Shown here piece after piece: positions 9,228 through 17,884 of a stretch of 64,000 nt of DNA. The notes under the pieces are model-generated. The model saw nothing but the letters and a program-made list of their open reading frames with translations. It ran no database searches and was not told the DNA's origin. Source of the stretch: Candidatus Obscuribacter sp. (lineage in GTDB: Bacteria > Cyanobacteriota > Vampirovibrionia > Obscuribacterales > Obscuribacteraceae); NCBI GenBank assembly GCA_016718315.1, contig JADKDV010000005.1, forward strand, positions 1-64,000. Reading direction: 5' to 3'. The stretch's first letter is position 1. Each line of letters begins with the position of its first letter. Made by a program: the position numbers and the translations under genes.

Positions 9228-10661
9228 TCAAACTACTACCGAAATCAGCTCTTTTCGAGTGCTTTCCAAGACCTCCCTGGTGATTAGCTGCCCCGGAATA
9301 ATCAGTGGAATACCTGGCGGGCAGGGAGCCAGAAACTCAGCAGCGACCCGGTTTAGGGCTTGCTTGGCGGGAATAGTGGTACGGGCTTGCCGACTGGCGG
9401 CATAAGGCGTCATGGCAGCAATTAAAGCTACTGGCTTATTGTTGGGCTTGGCTTGTTGGTTGCCACAGGCAGTAAAGTTTTGCAGACAGTTAAGCAGACT
9501 GGTTACGTCGCTAGTCTTTGTGCCAATACCAAGGAGCAACAGGATACCTGCACCAAGTTCGGCTTCGGCATAGATGCCATGGTTGACTAGATGCTGGATT
9601 AAACTGGCTGAATCAGCGTTTTTGTGTTTGATCAGGACATGGCTATTGGTATTTGATGTGGTGGCATAAAGCTGATAGTCTGGTAGGTTTTTGATTTGCT
9701 CCTTTAGATCCGTGCCCAGCTCAAAGAGGCTGTTGATGCGCTCTTTGCCTTTTGTGCTGGAGATTAGCGCAAGCGCGGCCTCTATGGATGCCATCAGCAA
9801 ATAACTGGGGCTTGTGCTGGTTAACTGCATCATTGTCTCGTGTAAGACTGAGGCTGGTACTGGACAATCTTTGCTAATATGCAAAAGTCCGGTTTGAGTC
9901 AGACCACTGAGAGTTTTGTGCAGACTATGTGCCGTCAGATGAGCGCCTAGCTGGCAGGCTGGTTTGTGCCTATCGCCATCTATATGATGTGCTCCATGGG
10001 CTTCGTCGACGAGGAGTACAAAGTTATGACGAAAAGCCAGCTCAGCTATGGCGCTGATGTCTGAAACGGCGCCACCGTAAGTGGGCGAGACCACCACTAG
10101 CATGGCTATTTTGTTGGTTGTACTGTGCTCCTGGATAACGCTTATGAGGTGGTCTGTATTGACTTGACCCCAGACATTAAACTGATGGTCAAATTCTGGC
10201 TCGTACCAAATTGGTGTTAGGTCTGTCAGGCAAAGAGCTTCAATGACACAGCGGTGAGCATTACGAGGCACGAGGATAGCGGCGCGCTCTCCTTTTTGGG
10301 CATGACCAACACTGATAATGGCAGCCATTATTGCCAGAGTGGCACCATTGACTGAGAGCAGAGTTTGGTCGCTTTGATAGATTGCGGAGGCTGTCTTTGC
10401 CAGGGCGAGGAGCGGCCCGTCTGGCTGGGAGAGGTCATCGAGACCGGGTAGTTCGGTCAGGTCCATGGCACCTGTCAGCTCAAAGTCTGGCGATAGCTCA
10501 GCCAATCGTCCTTTGTGTCCAGGTGTGTGAAAAGAAATTTTTTCGCTAAGGCGGTGCTTTTGCATTGCTTGCATAAGTGGCGGCAAGCTTTTGACTCGAT
10601 GCTCTATATCACTCGCTTTTGGCGTGTCGTTGGTTTGAGATTGGGAGGTGTTTTCTGCCAA
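9228..10661 (-). CDS. Orn/Lys/Arg decarboxylase family PLP enzyme
   Basis: A 477-residue fold-type I PLP enzyme. The N-terminal FHTPGHKG (44-51), DLTELPGLDDL (67-77), DEAHGAHH (219-226) and the cofactor lysine in SLHKTLSGLTQ (Lys249) are diagnostic of the short, wing-less Orn/Lys/Arg decarboxylase group found in Firmicutes and cyanobacteria. The C-terminal CPPGIPLIIPGQLI is the conserved end of the family. Substrate (arginine, lysine or ornithine) cannot be told from sequence; a polyamine role is likely. The open frame begins at a TTG with no convincing ribosome site, so the true start is uncertain, but no ATG lies before the conserved core. Confidence 0.87.
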   Translation of the reverse strand: MAENTSQSQTNDTPKASDIEHRVKSLPPLMQAMQKHRLSEKISFHTPGHKGRLAELSPDFELTGAMDLTELPGLDDLSQPDGPLLALAKTASAIYQSDQTLLSVNGATLAIMAAIISVGHAQKGERAAILVPRNAHRCVIEALCLTDLTPIWYEPEFDHQFNVWGQVNTDHLISVIQEHSTTNKIAMLVVVSPTYGGAVSDISAIAELAFRHNFVLLVDEAHGAHHIDGDRHKPACQLGAHLTAHSLHKTLSGLTQTGLLHISKDCPVPASVLHETMMQLTSTSPSYLLMASIEAALALISSTKGKERINSLFELGTDLKEQIKNLPDYQLYATTSNTNSHVLIKHKNADSASLIQHLVNHGIYAEAELGAGILLLLGIGTKTSDVTSLLNCLQNFTACGNQQAKPNNKPVALIAAMTPYAASRQARTTIPAKQALNRVAAEFLAPCPPGIPLIIPGQLITREVLESTRKELISVVV

Positions 10662-10991
10662 TTTAGAGGACCTGAAACAGTCACGGTAATAGAATGGACA
10701 GAGGTTTCAAGGACCGAATACATTATCAGTATATCACTTTAAAGGTTAAGGCAAAGTTATCGAAATGCCTTCACAGAGCGGACCTCGCGTATATGCGTCG
10801 GGGTTTGTCTGGCTATGGTTAGTGCTTGTGTGTTTATATGGATTGTGCGCTCAGAGTAGCTTTGGCAAATATTTTGCGCTGATGTATATGTCAAATGGCT
10901 GTGGGCTATATTAAAAGCGGCTTATCAGGAGGGTTTGGCTGCTACTTACCCTTTCGCCTGGATCACCTTGGTACTAAAAGCGGTGCTGTCA
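10662..10991. other. Intergenic, no gene seen
   Basis: About 330 bases between two minus-strand genes. No open frame with a ribosome site and no strong hairpin were seen. It should hold the promoter of the decarboxylase gene. Confidence 0.45.
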
Positions 10992-11447
10992 TTAATTGGG
11001 TGACAGTTGGTCGAGACTGTTAGTGGCAGGCATTGCGGTAAATCCCTTGCTTGAGGTTTTTGTAATTTCCCAAGTACATTTGATGCTGCGCTTTTTAAGT
11101 TCATCTATCATGCGCTGTGCTGCTACTGTTGGCGCCTTGAACGAATAAAAATGGATTTCTTTTAGTGCGCTAGAGGCATTTATTGCTCTAAGGTCTTGCT
11201 CATAAGGGTTGAAATAGTCGCTCCAGATGTTGACTTGCGTAATTGATTTGGAATTGAATAGTTCTTTGAGATAACCCTTAGGGAATTTGCAGCCGCCAAA
11301 GGACACTGACTTGAGCGTCTTTAGATTTGTTAGATAGTCGATATCTGATTGTGAAAGAATTGTCGACCTGAGGATAATGTTTTGTAGCGGGCAACTAACC
11401 AGATAAAACCTAAGCAGCGCCTCGGGGGGAGCCGTTGGTGCTGACAT
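10992..11447 (-). CDS. C-terminal leucine-rich-repeat-like part of the kinase, out of frame
   Basis: This 151-codon frame reads as a continuation of the leucine-rich-repeat-like tail of the upstream kinase. Segments such as LTNLKTLKSVSFGGCKF and LFNSKSITQVNIWSDYF repeat the L-x2-L-x-L spacing seen at the kinase C-terminus (FKHLKQLALIDW). It overlaps the kinase frame by 38 bases around a run of six G on the plus strand at 11424-11429. Reading one base fewer there joins the two frames as one protein of about 850 residues. The ATG at its nominal start has no ribosome site and the first 12 residues look like frame noise. I consider it part of the kinase gene, either a sequencing error or a real frameshift. 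Confidence 0.65.
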   Translation of the reverse strand: MSAPTAPPEALLRFYLVSCPLQNIILRSTILSQSDIDYLTNLKTLKSVSFGGCKFPKGYLKELFNSKSITQVNIWSDYFNPYEQDLRAINASSALKEIHFYSFKAPTVAAQRMIDELKKRSIKCTWEITKTSSKGFTAMPATNSLDQLSPN

Positions 11448-13545
11448 AAAGTGTTGTTAGCTCTGGAAATAGCGAAATATATGGCACTGTATTTTTTGAG
11501 CAATACCAGTCTATGAGTGCCAGTTGCTTGAGATGCTTAAAGCTAGATAGGCTTTTGATTGTCTGGTCGTTTTCTTGTGTATTGCTCAGTATGAGCCGCT
11601 CCAGGTTGACAAAGCGATTGACGCAGGACTGATTGAGCGATTGAGTGTCGTCAGCATACATGCTGAAATCTAGTCCTCTTATGTCTTTCTGGCGAAATCC
11701 CTTTACGAAGTCTGGTGATATCGCAGTTCCGGGCAAAAATTTCAAAGTGAGGAATTTGTTGCCTGGAACTTCTATTTTGCCTACACAAAGTTGCTTGGTA
11801 TTAGATTGACTGAAACTTCTCTGGTGACTGATCACAGGCGAATCTAGTTGATCTATGCTGAACCTATCAAAATCACTGCTTGAATGTATTATCTCGGCAC
11901 TATTAAATGAGGGTGGAAATTTATAGATCAATCTTTTGGTATTGTCAGGACCTGTATCTTCTTTGACGAAAAACTCGTTGTTTAGTGCGTTTTGACCGGT
12001 CTGCATGTCAACAAAAGTGTCTTCAAGATTGTACGTTGACTTTGAAATGGAAGTGTCGGATTGGATGTGCGCCTCACTACGTTTTGGCGCTACAGCCTCA
12101 GCGCTAACTTTTTGCTCAGGATCTTTAAGATCTGAAGAGGTCCGGTCTAAATTTGCAACTTGCAAATAAATCAAGCTAGCCGCACTCGCTAGTAGTATTG
12201 ATGCGGCTACCCAAATGAAAATAACCGGTTGTTTGTGGGCTGGCGCTGCTAGATCGCCATGAACTGATGTTCTAATGTCAGCTATTTGATTACGAGCAAA
12301 TTGCAATTCCTTGCCGTCCATCAGTCTTTGTAGATCGATAGCTAATTCATTGGCGCTCTGGTAGCGTTTCTCTGCTTGCTTTTGCAGACACTTCTGGATA
12401 ATTGCTTCCAGTTCTACCGCAAATTCAATACCAGTAGAGTCACTCAAGAGTGGGACTTCGGCACGTTTGTGGCTCTCGCAAAGAGCTTCGTAAGTTGCGT
12501 CCTGAAAGGGTGGCATCCCTGTTAACGTCTCATACATGGCGCAACCCATGCTGTACAAATCAGTGCGCAGGTCCAGTGGTTGTCCTCTAAACTGCTCAGG
12601 ACTCATATAGGCTGCACTACCGTAAATAACCTCGATTTCCTTCTTGTCCTTGCGACCTTCATTGAGTTCGGCAATGCCGAAGTCGAGGATTTTGACTTGT
12701 AGTCCCTGTGCTGTGTTTGTCACCATAATATTTGCTGGCTTTATATCTTTATGCACGACTGAGCGCCGATGAGCGTAAGAGAGCCCCTCGGCCGCCTTGC
12801 TAAAAATTTCTAGAGTTGCTCCTACTGATAGTGGTCCACTGTTCAGTATTATTTCTTCTAGAGTCTGCCCCTCGATAAAATCCATTGCATAAAAAGGTAA
12901 AACACCAGCATGCAAGCCTAGATCATAGATCTGGCAAATCGTGCTATGACTTAAGGTGGAACTGATTTTTGCCTCGTTCTTAAATAGGTTCCAGTTTTCT
13001 TTTGATACTAATGATGGTGCAATGAATTTGAGGGCTACCGTGCGGTCCAGGCTCTGGTGTTTGGCTCTGTATATAAGCCCCATGCCGCCTTTGCCGACAA
13101 GATAGTCCAGTTTGTAGCAGCCGCCAATCAATTCACCTGGTTTGAGATCGATGAGACGTGCGTCGCTAGCTGTCAGGTTGGCCTGCCTGGTGCGCATGGC
13201 GGTTTCGAGTAGTTGTCTTTTGCGGGTGAGAGTGGCGCGTGCAGGCACATAGCGCGTCCTCAGCACATCATCGGGACCTTTTTTACTTTTGGGGCAAATG
13301 CAGCGCAAGTCTCTTAGCAAAAAACTGGTGATGCTGCCCGGTCTGTTTATTGACGGTATAACTTTGCCGCATGTTTTGCAGCTGTTGCTGACTGCTTTAG
13401 CCTTGCCTGCGTTAAGCTCAGGCTTTGCGCCTTTGTGGCACTGACAATGCAAATCCATAAAGACAAAAGATGTAAATGAACCAATACGCTCAGCAGGAGC
13501 TACTGGCAGATGGCATTTGGGGCATGTCTGTTTATTGGCTTGCAT
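11410..13545 (-). CDS. Membrane Ser/Thr protein kinase with twin N-terminal Cys motifs and LRR-like tail
   Basis: A 711-residue Hanks-type kinase. Residues 8-36 and 56-84 are two copies of a C-x2-C...C-x-C motif (Cys 8, 11, 34, 36 and 56, 59, 82, 84), probably metal-binding. The kinase domain covers about 140-410: glycine loop GKGGMG (151-156), Lys173 in VALKF, HKDIKPAN with catalytic Asp267 (HKD instead of HRD), DFG at 288-290 and SPE at 315-317. All core catalytic residues are present. One membrane segment lies at about 440-462, followed by an external region that becomes leucine-rich-repeat-like before the frame ends early at a homopolymer. Likely a sensor kinase with an extracellular ligand or protein-binding tail. 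Confidence 0.88.
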   Translation of the reverse strand: MQANKQTCPKCHLPVAPAERIGSFTSFVFMDLHCQCHKGAKPELNAGKAKAVSNSCKTCGKVIPSINRPGSITSFLLRDLRCICPKSKKGPDDVLRTRYVPARATLTRKRQLLETAMRTRQANLTASDARLIDLKPGELIGGCYKLDYLVGKGGMGLIYRAKHQSLDRTVALKFIAPSLVSKENWNLFKNEAKISSTLSHSTICQIYDLGLHAGVLPFYAMDFIEGQTLEEIILNSGPLSVGATLEIFSKAAEGLSYAHRRSVVHKDIKPANIMVTNTAQGLQVKILDFGIAELNEGRKDKKEIEVIYGSAAYMSPEQFRGQPLDLRTDLYSMGCAMYETLTGMPPFQDATYEALCESHKRAEVPLLSDSTGIEFAVELEAIIQKCLQKQAEKRYQSANELAIDLQRLMDGKELQFARNQIADIRTSVHGDLAAPAHKQPVIFIWVAASILLASAASLIYLQVANLDRTSSDLKDPEQKVSAEAVAPKRSEAHIQSDTSISKSTYNLEDTFVDMQTGQNALNNEFFVKEDTGPDNTKRLIYKFPPSFNSAEIIHSSSDFDRFSIDQLDSPVISHQRSFSQSNTKQLCVGKIEVPGNKFLTLKFLPGTAISPDFVKGFRQKDIRGLDFSMYADDTQSLNQSCVNRFVNLERLILSNTQENDQTIKSLSSFKHLKQLALIDWYCSKNTVPYISLFPELTTLYVSTNGSPRGAA

Positions 13546-13654
13546 GTTGATAGATAACTATACCTGATGCATGGCGCTGTCTGGGGGTCAGGCATTGAGA
13601 TTGATGCTCGAAAGTAAATGGGTTTATATGATATGCGGTAGTAGAAGAATGGGC

Positions 13655-13700
13655 GGAAAAAGATGACGGAAAAGCTGGCACTTTGTGCCGCTTCTCCGTC
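13655..13700 (-). terminator. Terminator of the 13737-15347 gene
   Basis: On the minus strand a 17-base stem with two mismatches (gacggagaagcggcac pairing across a short loop) is followed by tctttttccg. It begins 36 bases after the stop codon. Confidence 0.8.
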
Positions 13701-13736
13701 TCCTGAAGTTTTTGCTCGTTCGTTTTTAGGCAGGGG

Positions 13737-15347
13737 TCAGGCGGGGGTCAAGCCCATGCGCCAAATCAATTCTTTTACCGCTGTCTTGCTGGTAAAGATG
13801 GACATCTTGGGGCGAGTGAGCACCACTCCTAGCCAGTCATAGCCAGTGACCGGTAAAAACATCTTGTCCATCAGTCTGCTGACCAGTCTGGGTAGCTTGA
13901 GCTTGCCAGAGGCTGAGACTCGCTCGTGCTGCTGTCGCACAATCCAGACTTTGTTTTGTCTTTGCATGCCCTTTGCCACCATCAGTGACATCTGACATTG
14001 TTCATCGCTCCACGGTGTTCCGGGGGCGGTGGCCGTCAACTGCAAGCCGTTTTGAGCGCTCTGAGCGAGCACCTGGGCGACGGAGTTGAGAGTGATGCCA
14101 TAGCGAGGATGGGCGCTAAAAACAAAGCGCTCATTACCATGACCAACCACGATGCCCACGCTGACAGCGCCTTTGTTAAAGCGCAGGGTAGTGCCGGGAG
14201 CAAATTGGCTGGCAAGGACTGTCGATGCCTCAGCTGAGATTGTGCTGGTCAGAGCCTTGCCATAGACGTCACTAGCTTCACTGCTGCGTGTGAGCAGAGA
14301 GTCCAGACGCTTAGCAAAGCCTGGGATTGACTGATCCGGGTCGTTGAAGGTCTGACCGGCAAGCAGTCCTGGCACTTCGGCGTTGCGCACCAGATGCAGT
14401 GCCGGATCGCCGCGTAAATCCTCGGTGTTGGGAAAGTCGAACCAACCAGTACGGAGACCAGCAGCGCCATGCCCGAGTCTGACGACATCGACGCAGGTGC
14501 GTCGCATCACCTCGAGATAGGCCACATTGCAAGTCCAGCGGTCTGGGGCTCGGCGTCCACTGTAGCGGCCCACCCAGTCATAGCCAGTCACCGGGAAATG
14601 CTTGTCATAGAGCCGACGCTGCCACTGCGGCATGCGTTCACGCTGGGCTTTGACACGCTCGATGAAGAGCTTGTTCTGGGCGCGCATGCTGCGGGCCACA
14701 TATTCCATCAGCGTGATTTGCTCAGGAGTCAGTGGCGGTCTGCGTTGCAGCAGATAGTTGGGGTACTTCGGATCCGGTTTGAGGATGCGTTTGACCTCGT
14801 TGAGGCAGGCACCTTCTTCAAACCATGAACTGAAGAGCATCAACTTGCCCTCCCAGGGAATGACACATTCGGTGTGGGCGACACCCTGGCGCAAGAGCTT
14901 GGCCATGGCTCCACCAGTGCCGATTGCATCGCCAGGGCGTACCAGCTCGCTGGGGATTTTGATGCAGGTATCGACTGGCACTGGTCCGCAGCCCTGCCTT
15001 TCGTAGCGGTCGGTATTGCACCAGTAGCGGTAAGCAAAAAAGCTCCACGCTAAAAGGCTCACGACAGACAGGAAGGGCACGGCGGGCTCGCCTCCGGCGT
15101 AGAGCGATGCCGCTGCCAGGGGGACGCCCAGGACCATGGCTTCCATCGCCATGATGCGGGTGAAGATATTGCCATAGGAGCGCAGAATGTGCGTGAAATG
15201 GCTGTAGACAAGGACGAGCAAGAGCCCTTGCAAAATCACCAGTCTGAAGCCAACTGCCAAGCCCGAAGGTTGGAAGAAAAAGCGAAAGACCAGAAAACCA
15301 AACAAGATGTGGAGCGAAAAGGTGAACATCTTGCGCAATTGTCGCAT
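13737..15347 (-). CDS. Membrane protein with two permuted papain/YiiX-like domains, second one degenerate
   Basis: A 536-residue protein. Three or four hydrophobic segments occupy residues 5-105. Two related domains follow. The first has RPGDAIGTGG (137-146), VAHTECVI with His158 and RWTCNVAYLEVM with Cys273, the His-then-Cys order of permuted NlpC/P60 or YiiX-type enzymes. The second repeats the layout (APGTTLRFN, VSVGIVVGHG, then KTAVKELIWRM) and shares the marker FPVTGYDW / FLPVTGYDW, but the His and Cys positions are replaced. So the first half could be a peptidase, amidase or acyl hydrolase and the second a pseudo-enzyme. The start is the ATG at 15347 with GAGG upstream. G/C-ending codons. 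Family link is by motif order only. Confidence 0.6.
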   Translation of the reverse strand: MRQLRKMFTFSLHILFGFLVFRFFFQPSGLAVGFRLVILQGLLLVLVYSHFTHILRSYGNIFTRIMAMEAMVLGVPLAAASLYAGGEPAVPFLSVVSLLAWSFFAYRYWCNTDRYERQGCGPVPVDTCIKIPSELVRPGDAIGTGGAMAKLLRQGVAHTECVIPWEGKLMLFSSWFEEGACLNEVKRILKPDPKYPNYLLQRRPPLTPEQITLMEYVARSMRAQNKLFIERVKAQRERMPQWQRRLYDKHFPVTGYDWVGRYSGRRAPDRWTCNVAYLEVMRRTCVDVVRLGHGAAGLRTGWFDFPNTEDLRGDPALHLVRNAEVPGLLAGQTFNDPDQSIPGFAKRLDSLLTRSSEASDVYGKALTSTISAEASTVLASQFAPGTTLRFNKGAVSVGIVVGHGNERFVFSAHPRYGITLNSVAQVLAQSAQNGLQLTATAPGTPWSDEQCQMSLMVAKGMQRQNKVWIVRQQHERVSASGKLKLPRLVSRLMDKMFLPVTGYDWLGVVLTRPKMSIFTSKTAVKELIWRMGLTPA

Positions 15348-15492
15348 GAAGAACCTCGCCTTTTTTGATACCGCAAGTGGTGCGGCATCTGTATGAGAGA
15401 TAAGCAACTGTTGTGGCTGCTTTGCAGAGGTGCCGCGGCTTATGCCGACAGCTCCTCTGCATCAGTCAATCAGTCAGTTGGTCGAGTGGTCT

Positions 15493-16116
15493 TCAGGCAA
15501 ACTTCTCGGCAGCCAGTTTGAGCTTGGCGGCGATTTCACCTTCGTTGGCGGTGCTGACGACTGAGCCGGCCATGGAGCGCGTGCCGTTCTGTTCGTTCTT
15601 GGGGTTTTCCCACTGCACGCCAGAAATGTTTTCGAGGCGAGAGCGCAGGCCGTTGTTGCCCTTGAAGTCGCTGCCCGAAAGCCCGCGGGTGGTAAAGACG
15701 ACGCGCTTGCTGTTGTTTTCACCGGCTTCCACCGAAACAGTGACGCGACCGCGTTCGAAGAGCTTGCCGATGTTCAGTTCGGCAGTGGCGACGGCGGCTG
15801 CTGGCTTGACCTTTTGCGGGTTGACAGCGGCGCGGACCGGGCGTGCTTTGTTGAGCTTGACCGGCGACACCTGCCGCAAATCAGCTCCACGAGCCATGTG
15901 CATGCACTCTTCGGTAAACTGAAACTTGCTCTTGCTGACCAGCCAGGTCATGACAGTCATGAAAACACCAGCGGCTGCTTCGCTGCCGTAGGGCAGGTCG
16001 ACGCCGAAGTGATTGGCAGCGTAGTAGGCACCGAAGCCTGTGATCAGACCGACAGCCAGCGAGAGCAGGCCGTGCATGGTGTTGAGGGTGATACGTTGAC
16101 GTTGACACTTGTCCAT
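15493..16116 (-). CDS. Unknown membrane-hairpin protein
   Basis: A 207-residue protein starting MDKCQRQRITLNTMHGLLSL. Two hydrophobic segments at about 16-36 and 45-62 form a hairpin. The remaining soluble part is Lys/Ala/Asn-rich and ends in a short domain with RVTVSVEAGENNSKRVVF and a helical tail. No family recognised. GGAG six bases before the ATG decides the start. G/C-ending codons as in its neighbours. Confidence 0.65.
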   Translation of the reverse strand: MDKCQRQRITLNTMHGLLSLAVGLITGFGAYYAANHFGVDLPYGSEAAAGVFMTVMTWLVSKSKFQFTEECMHMARGADLRQVSPVKLNKARPVRAAVNPQKVKPAAAVATAELNIGKLFERGRVTVSVEAGENNSKRVVFTTRGLSGSDFKGNNGLRSRLENISGVQWENPKNEQNGTRSMAGSVVSTANEGEIAAKLKLAAEKFA

Positions 16117-16489
16117 CAGGTACTCCGTTGAGGTTGGGTTGAAGTTGCACACGTCCGCCCGGTCACTCACTGAGTGACTGCATTGATTGCTGAAGATAGG
16201 CTCGGGTGGATGCTGTGTGCGGGAATTAGTGGGTGAAGAAAATACAGTTGGAAAAACATCTGGAGCCTAATAAGAAAACCTCTCTTGCTTATAGAGGGAC
16301 TAAATTAGGTTGTACTCATTGCCCGCGTGTATAAAAGCTAAAGATCTAGCTCTAATCGTCCTGAAGGAGCGCCTGACAAGGCTTGTTCATGATTAAGGCG
16401 CTGTTATTTGCGCGATGAGGCGGGCTTCATGGAAGTGCCCCAAAGTCGAGTTTAGTTAGCGCGGTTTGCGCGACGATGTTTGCAACTTG
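16117..16489. other. Intergenic, no gene seen
   Basis: About 370 bases between minus-strand genes without a credible open frame. One TTAGCGC (16456-16462), the reverse of the heptamer found at 1207, lies just before the HAD gene stop. Confidence 0.45.
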
Positions 16490-17107
16490 CTAAAGATCAA
16501 TGCCAAATTGTTTGAGGCTGTCTTGAAATTTTTCTGGAGTGGTAAACAGATGCGTCTTGAGACCCAGTCTGTCAGCTGCTTCGATATTGGCAGTGAGATC
16601 GTCGACAAAGAGACACTCGACAGCTTGCTTGCCGGTATGTTTGATGGCGGCAAGGTAAATTTCGTCATGAGGCTTAGCGTATCCAACTTCGTAGGACAGG
16701 ACTAGCTCATCAAAGTGACGACTGACGTTATAAGTGTTTTCGAGATAATTCCAGTGTGATTCGTTTGTATTGGAGAGCAGATAAAGGGGAAATTTTTCCT
16801 TTAGTCTGGGTAAAAGCTCAGCCATTGTCTGATTCTCTCGAAAAGTTGCATTCCAGAGAGTATGAAAGTGCTCTTCGGCAATGGTCTTTTGTGTTAGTTT
16901 TTCCACTTCTTTGAGCAGTCCTGCTGTGTCTATATGACCAGTTTCGTAGCCCAGGGTAGAGATATGCCTGAGGATAGGTTTAAAGGCTTCTGCGTCGATT
17001 TCGAAGACCTGACAAAAACCATGGCAGACTTGCTCCCATTCAAAATCGACAAAGACATGACCCATATCAAAAATTATGGCTTGAATTTTGTCGCTGTTGT
17101 TGGGCAT
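16490..17107 (-). CDS. HAD-family phosphatase (YihX-like, DxG variant of motif I)
   Basis: A 205-residue HAD hydrolase of subfamily IA. Motif I is IIFDMGHVFVDF, with nucleophile Asp14 but Gly in place of the usual second Asp, as in YihX-type sugar phosphatases. Motif II is LLSNTNESHW, motif III lies in GYAKPHDEIY and motif IV is FVDDLTANIEAA. A helical cap sits between motifs I and II. Substrate unknown; a small sugar phosphate is plausible. The ATG has no clear ribosome site. Confidence 0.82.
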   Translation of the reverse strand: MPNNSDKIQAIIFDMGHVFVDFEWEQVCHGFCQVFEIDAEAFKPILRHISTLGYETGHIDTAGLLKEVEKLTQKTIAEEHFHTLWNATFRENQTMAELLPRLKEKFPLYLLSNTNESHWNYLENTYNVSRHFDELVLSYEVGYAKPHDEIYLAAIKHTGKQAVECLFVDDLTANIEAADRLGLKTHLFTTPEKFQDSLKQFGIDL

Positions 17108-17243
17108 GGCAAATGGTGGCTTTTACTAAGTGACAGTCAATCATATCAGAGAGTGTGGCATCGTTTAATTCGGAGTGGCCAGGACAAATTCCAAGTCCAG
17201 GGCATCTTTCGCTTCGTGTGTTACTAAATGCAATAATAGAAAC

Positions 17244-17283
17244 TGTAAAAAATGAAAAAGGCCGGGATGTTACTCCCAGCCTT
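17244..17283 (-). terminator. Terminator of the S1-like gene
   Basis: On the minus strand aaggctggga pairs with tcccggcctt (one mismatch) around six bases and is followed by tttcattttttac. It starts about 55 bases after the stop at 17338. Confidence 0.78.
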
Positions 17284-17337
17284 CTTCGTTGTTGTTGCCA
17301 GCTAGCAATAGCAACTTGTGCTACTGCTCAAAGATTG

Positions 17338-17667
17338 TTAGCTGGCTCGGGCAGTGAGCACGCGGCCGGTGCGGCGCGGTGTGCTGGTCTGTGCCGAGGC
17401 GTCGTAGACCTCGCGAGCCTGGATGTTGGGGTTGCGGGTGGAGCGATCGACGCTCACCACTTCCACAGCAATCTCCTGGCCGATGCGGAGGCCGGCGTGA
17501 CGATTGGACTTGTCGTCGCGATTGCGACCGGCAAGCTGTCCCAGCGGGATGTAAGCGAATTCGCAGGTGTCGAGTTCGACACGCACGCCGCCGCCAAGCA
17601 CCGCTTTGACTTCGCCATTCATGAGGTCGCCTTCTTCGGCGTGGACTTTTAGACCGGATGTAGCCAT
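17338..17667 (-). CDS. Small S1-like RNA-binding protein
   Basis: A 109-residue protein. Residues 5-90 resemble one S1/OB fold: EGDLMNGEVKAVLGGGVRV, then CEFAYIPLGQLAGR, then GLRIGQEIAVEVVSVDRST. These match the V-x-G-x-V, flexible loop and G-x2-V-x-V-x-V-x2-D elements of S1 domains. A basic tail (RRTGRVLTARAS) follows. It probably binds RNA, but no partner is evident. AAGGA eight bases before the ATG decides the start. A two-domain relative is encoded at 47205. Confidence 0.6.
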   Translation of the reverse strand: MATSGLKVHAEEGDLMNGEVKAVLGGGVRVELDTCEFAYIPLGQLAGRNRDDKSNRHAGLRIGQEIAVEVVSVDRSTRNPNIQAREVYDASAQTSTPRRTGRVLTARAS

Positions 17668-17758
17668 TTTATTGTTCCTTGAGTAATTCCCTGACGGCAA
17701 GCCATTTTTGTTGTGGCTGCCAAGCGTTCAGGGTCAAAAAAAGAAGACTCGGGAGAAA

Positions 17759-17789
17759 CCGATCTAACGCACCAGGTGCGCTAAATCGG
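17759..17789. repeat. Near-perfect 31-base inverted repeat
   Basis: Two 15-base arms flank a single central A; only two positions fail to match. It contains GCGCTAA. It lies between the M36-like gene stop (17885) and the S1-like gene start (17667). On the minus strand a T-rich stretch (cttctttttttg) begins about 13 bases further on, so it may terminate the protease transcript. With almost no loop it could equally be a protein-binding site upstream of the S1-like gene. Confidence 0.55.
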
Positions 17790-17884
17790 CTCTCCTTTGT
17801 CCTCACCAGCGGTCGAATAACTGCATCGACCGTTTGAAAAACGCCCTGTTAGAGGCGTTCTTCCTTGCATCGCCTGACGGCGAC

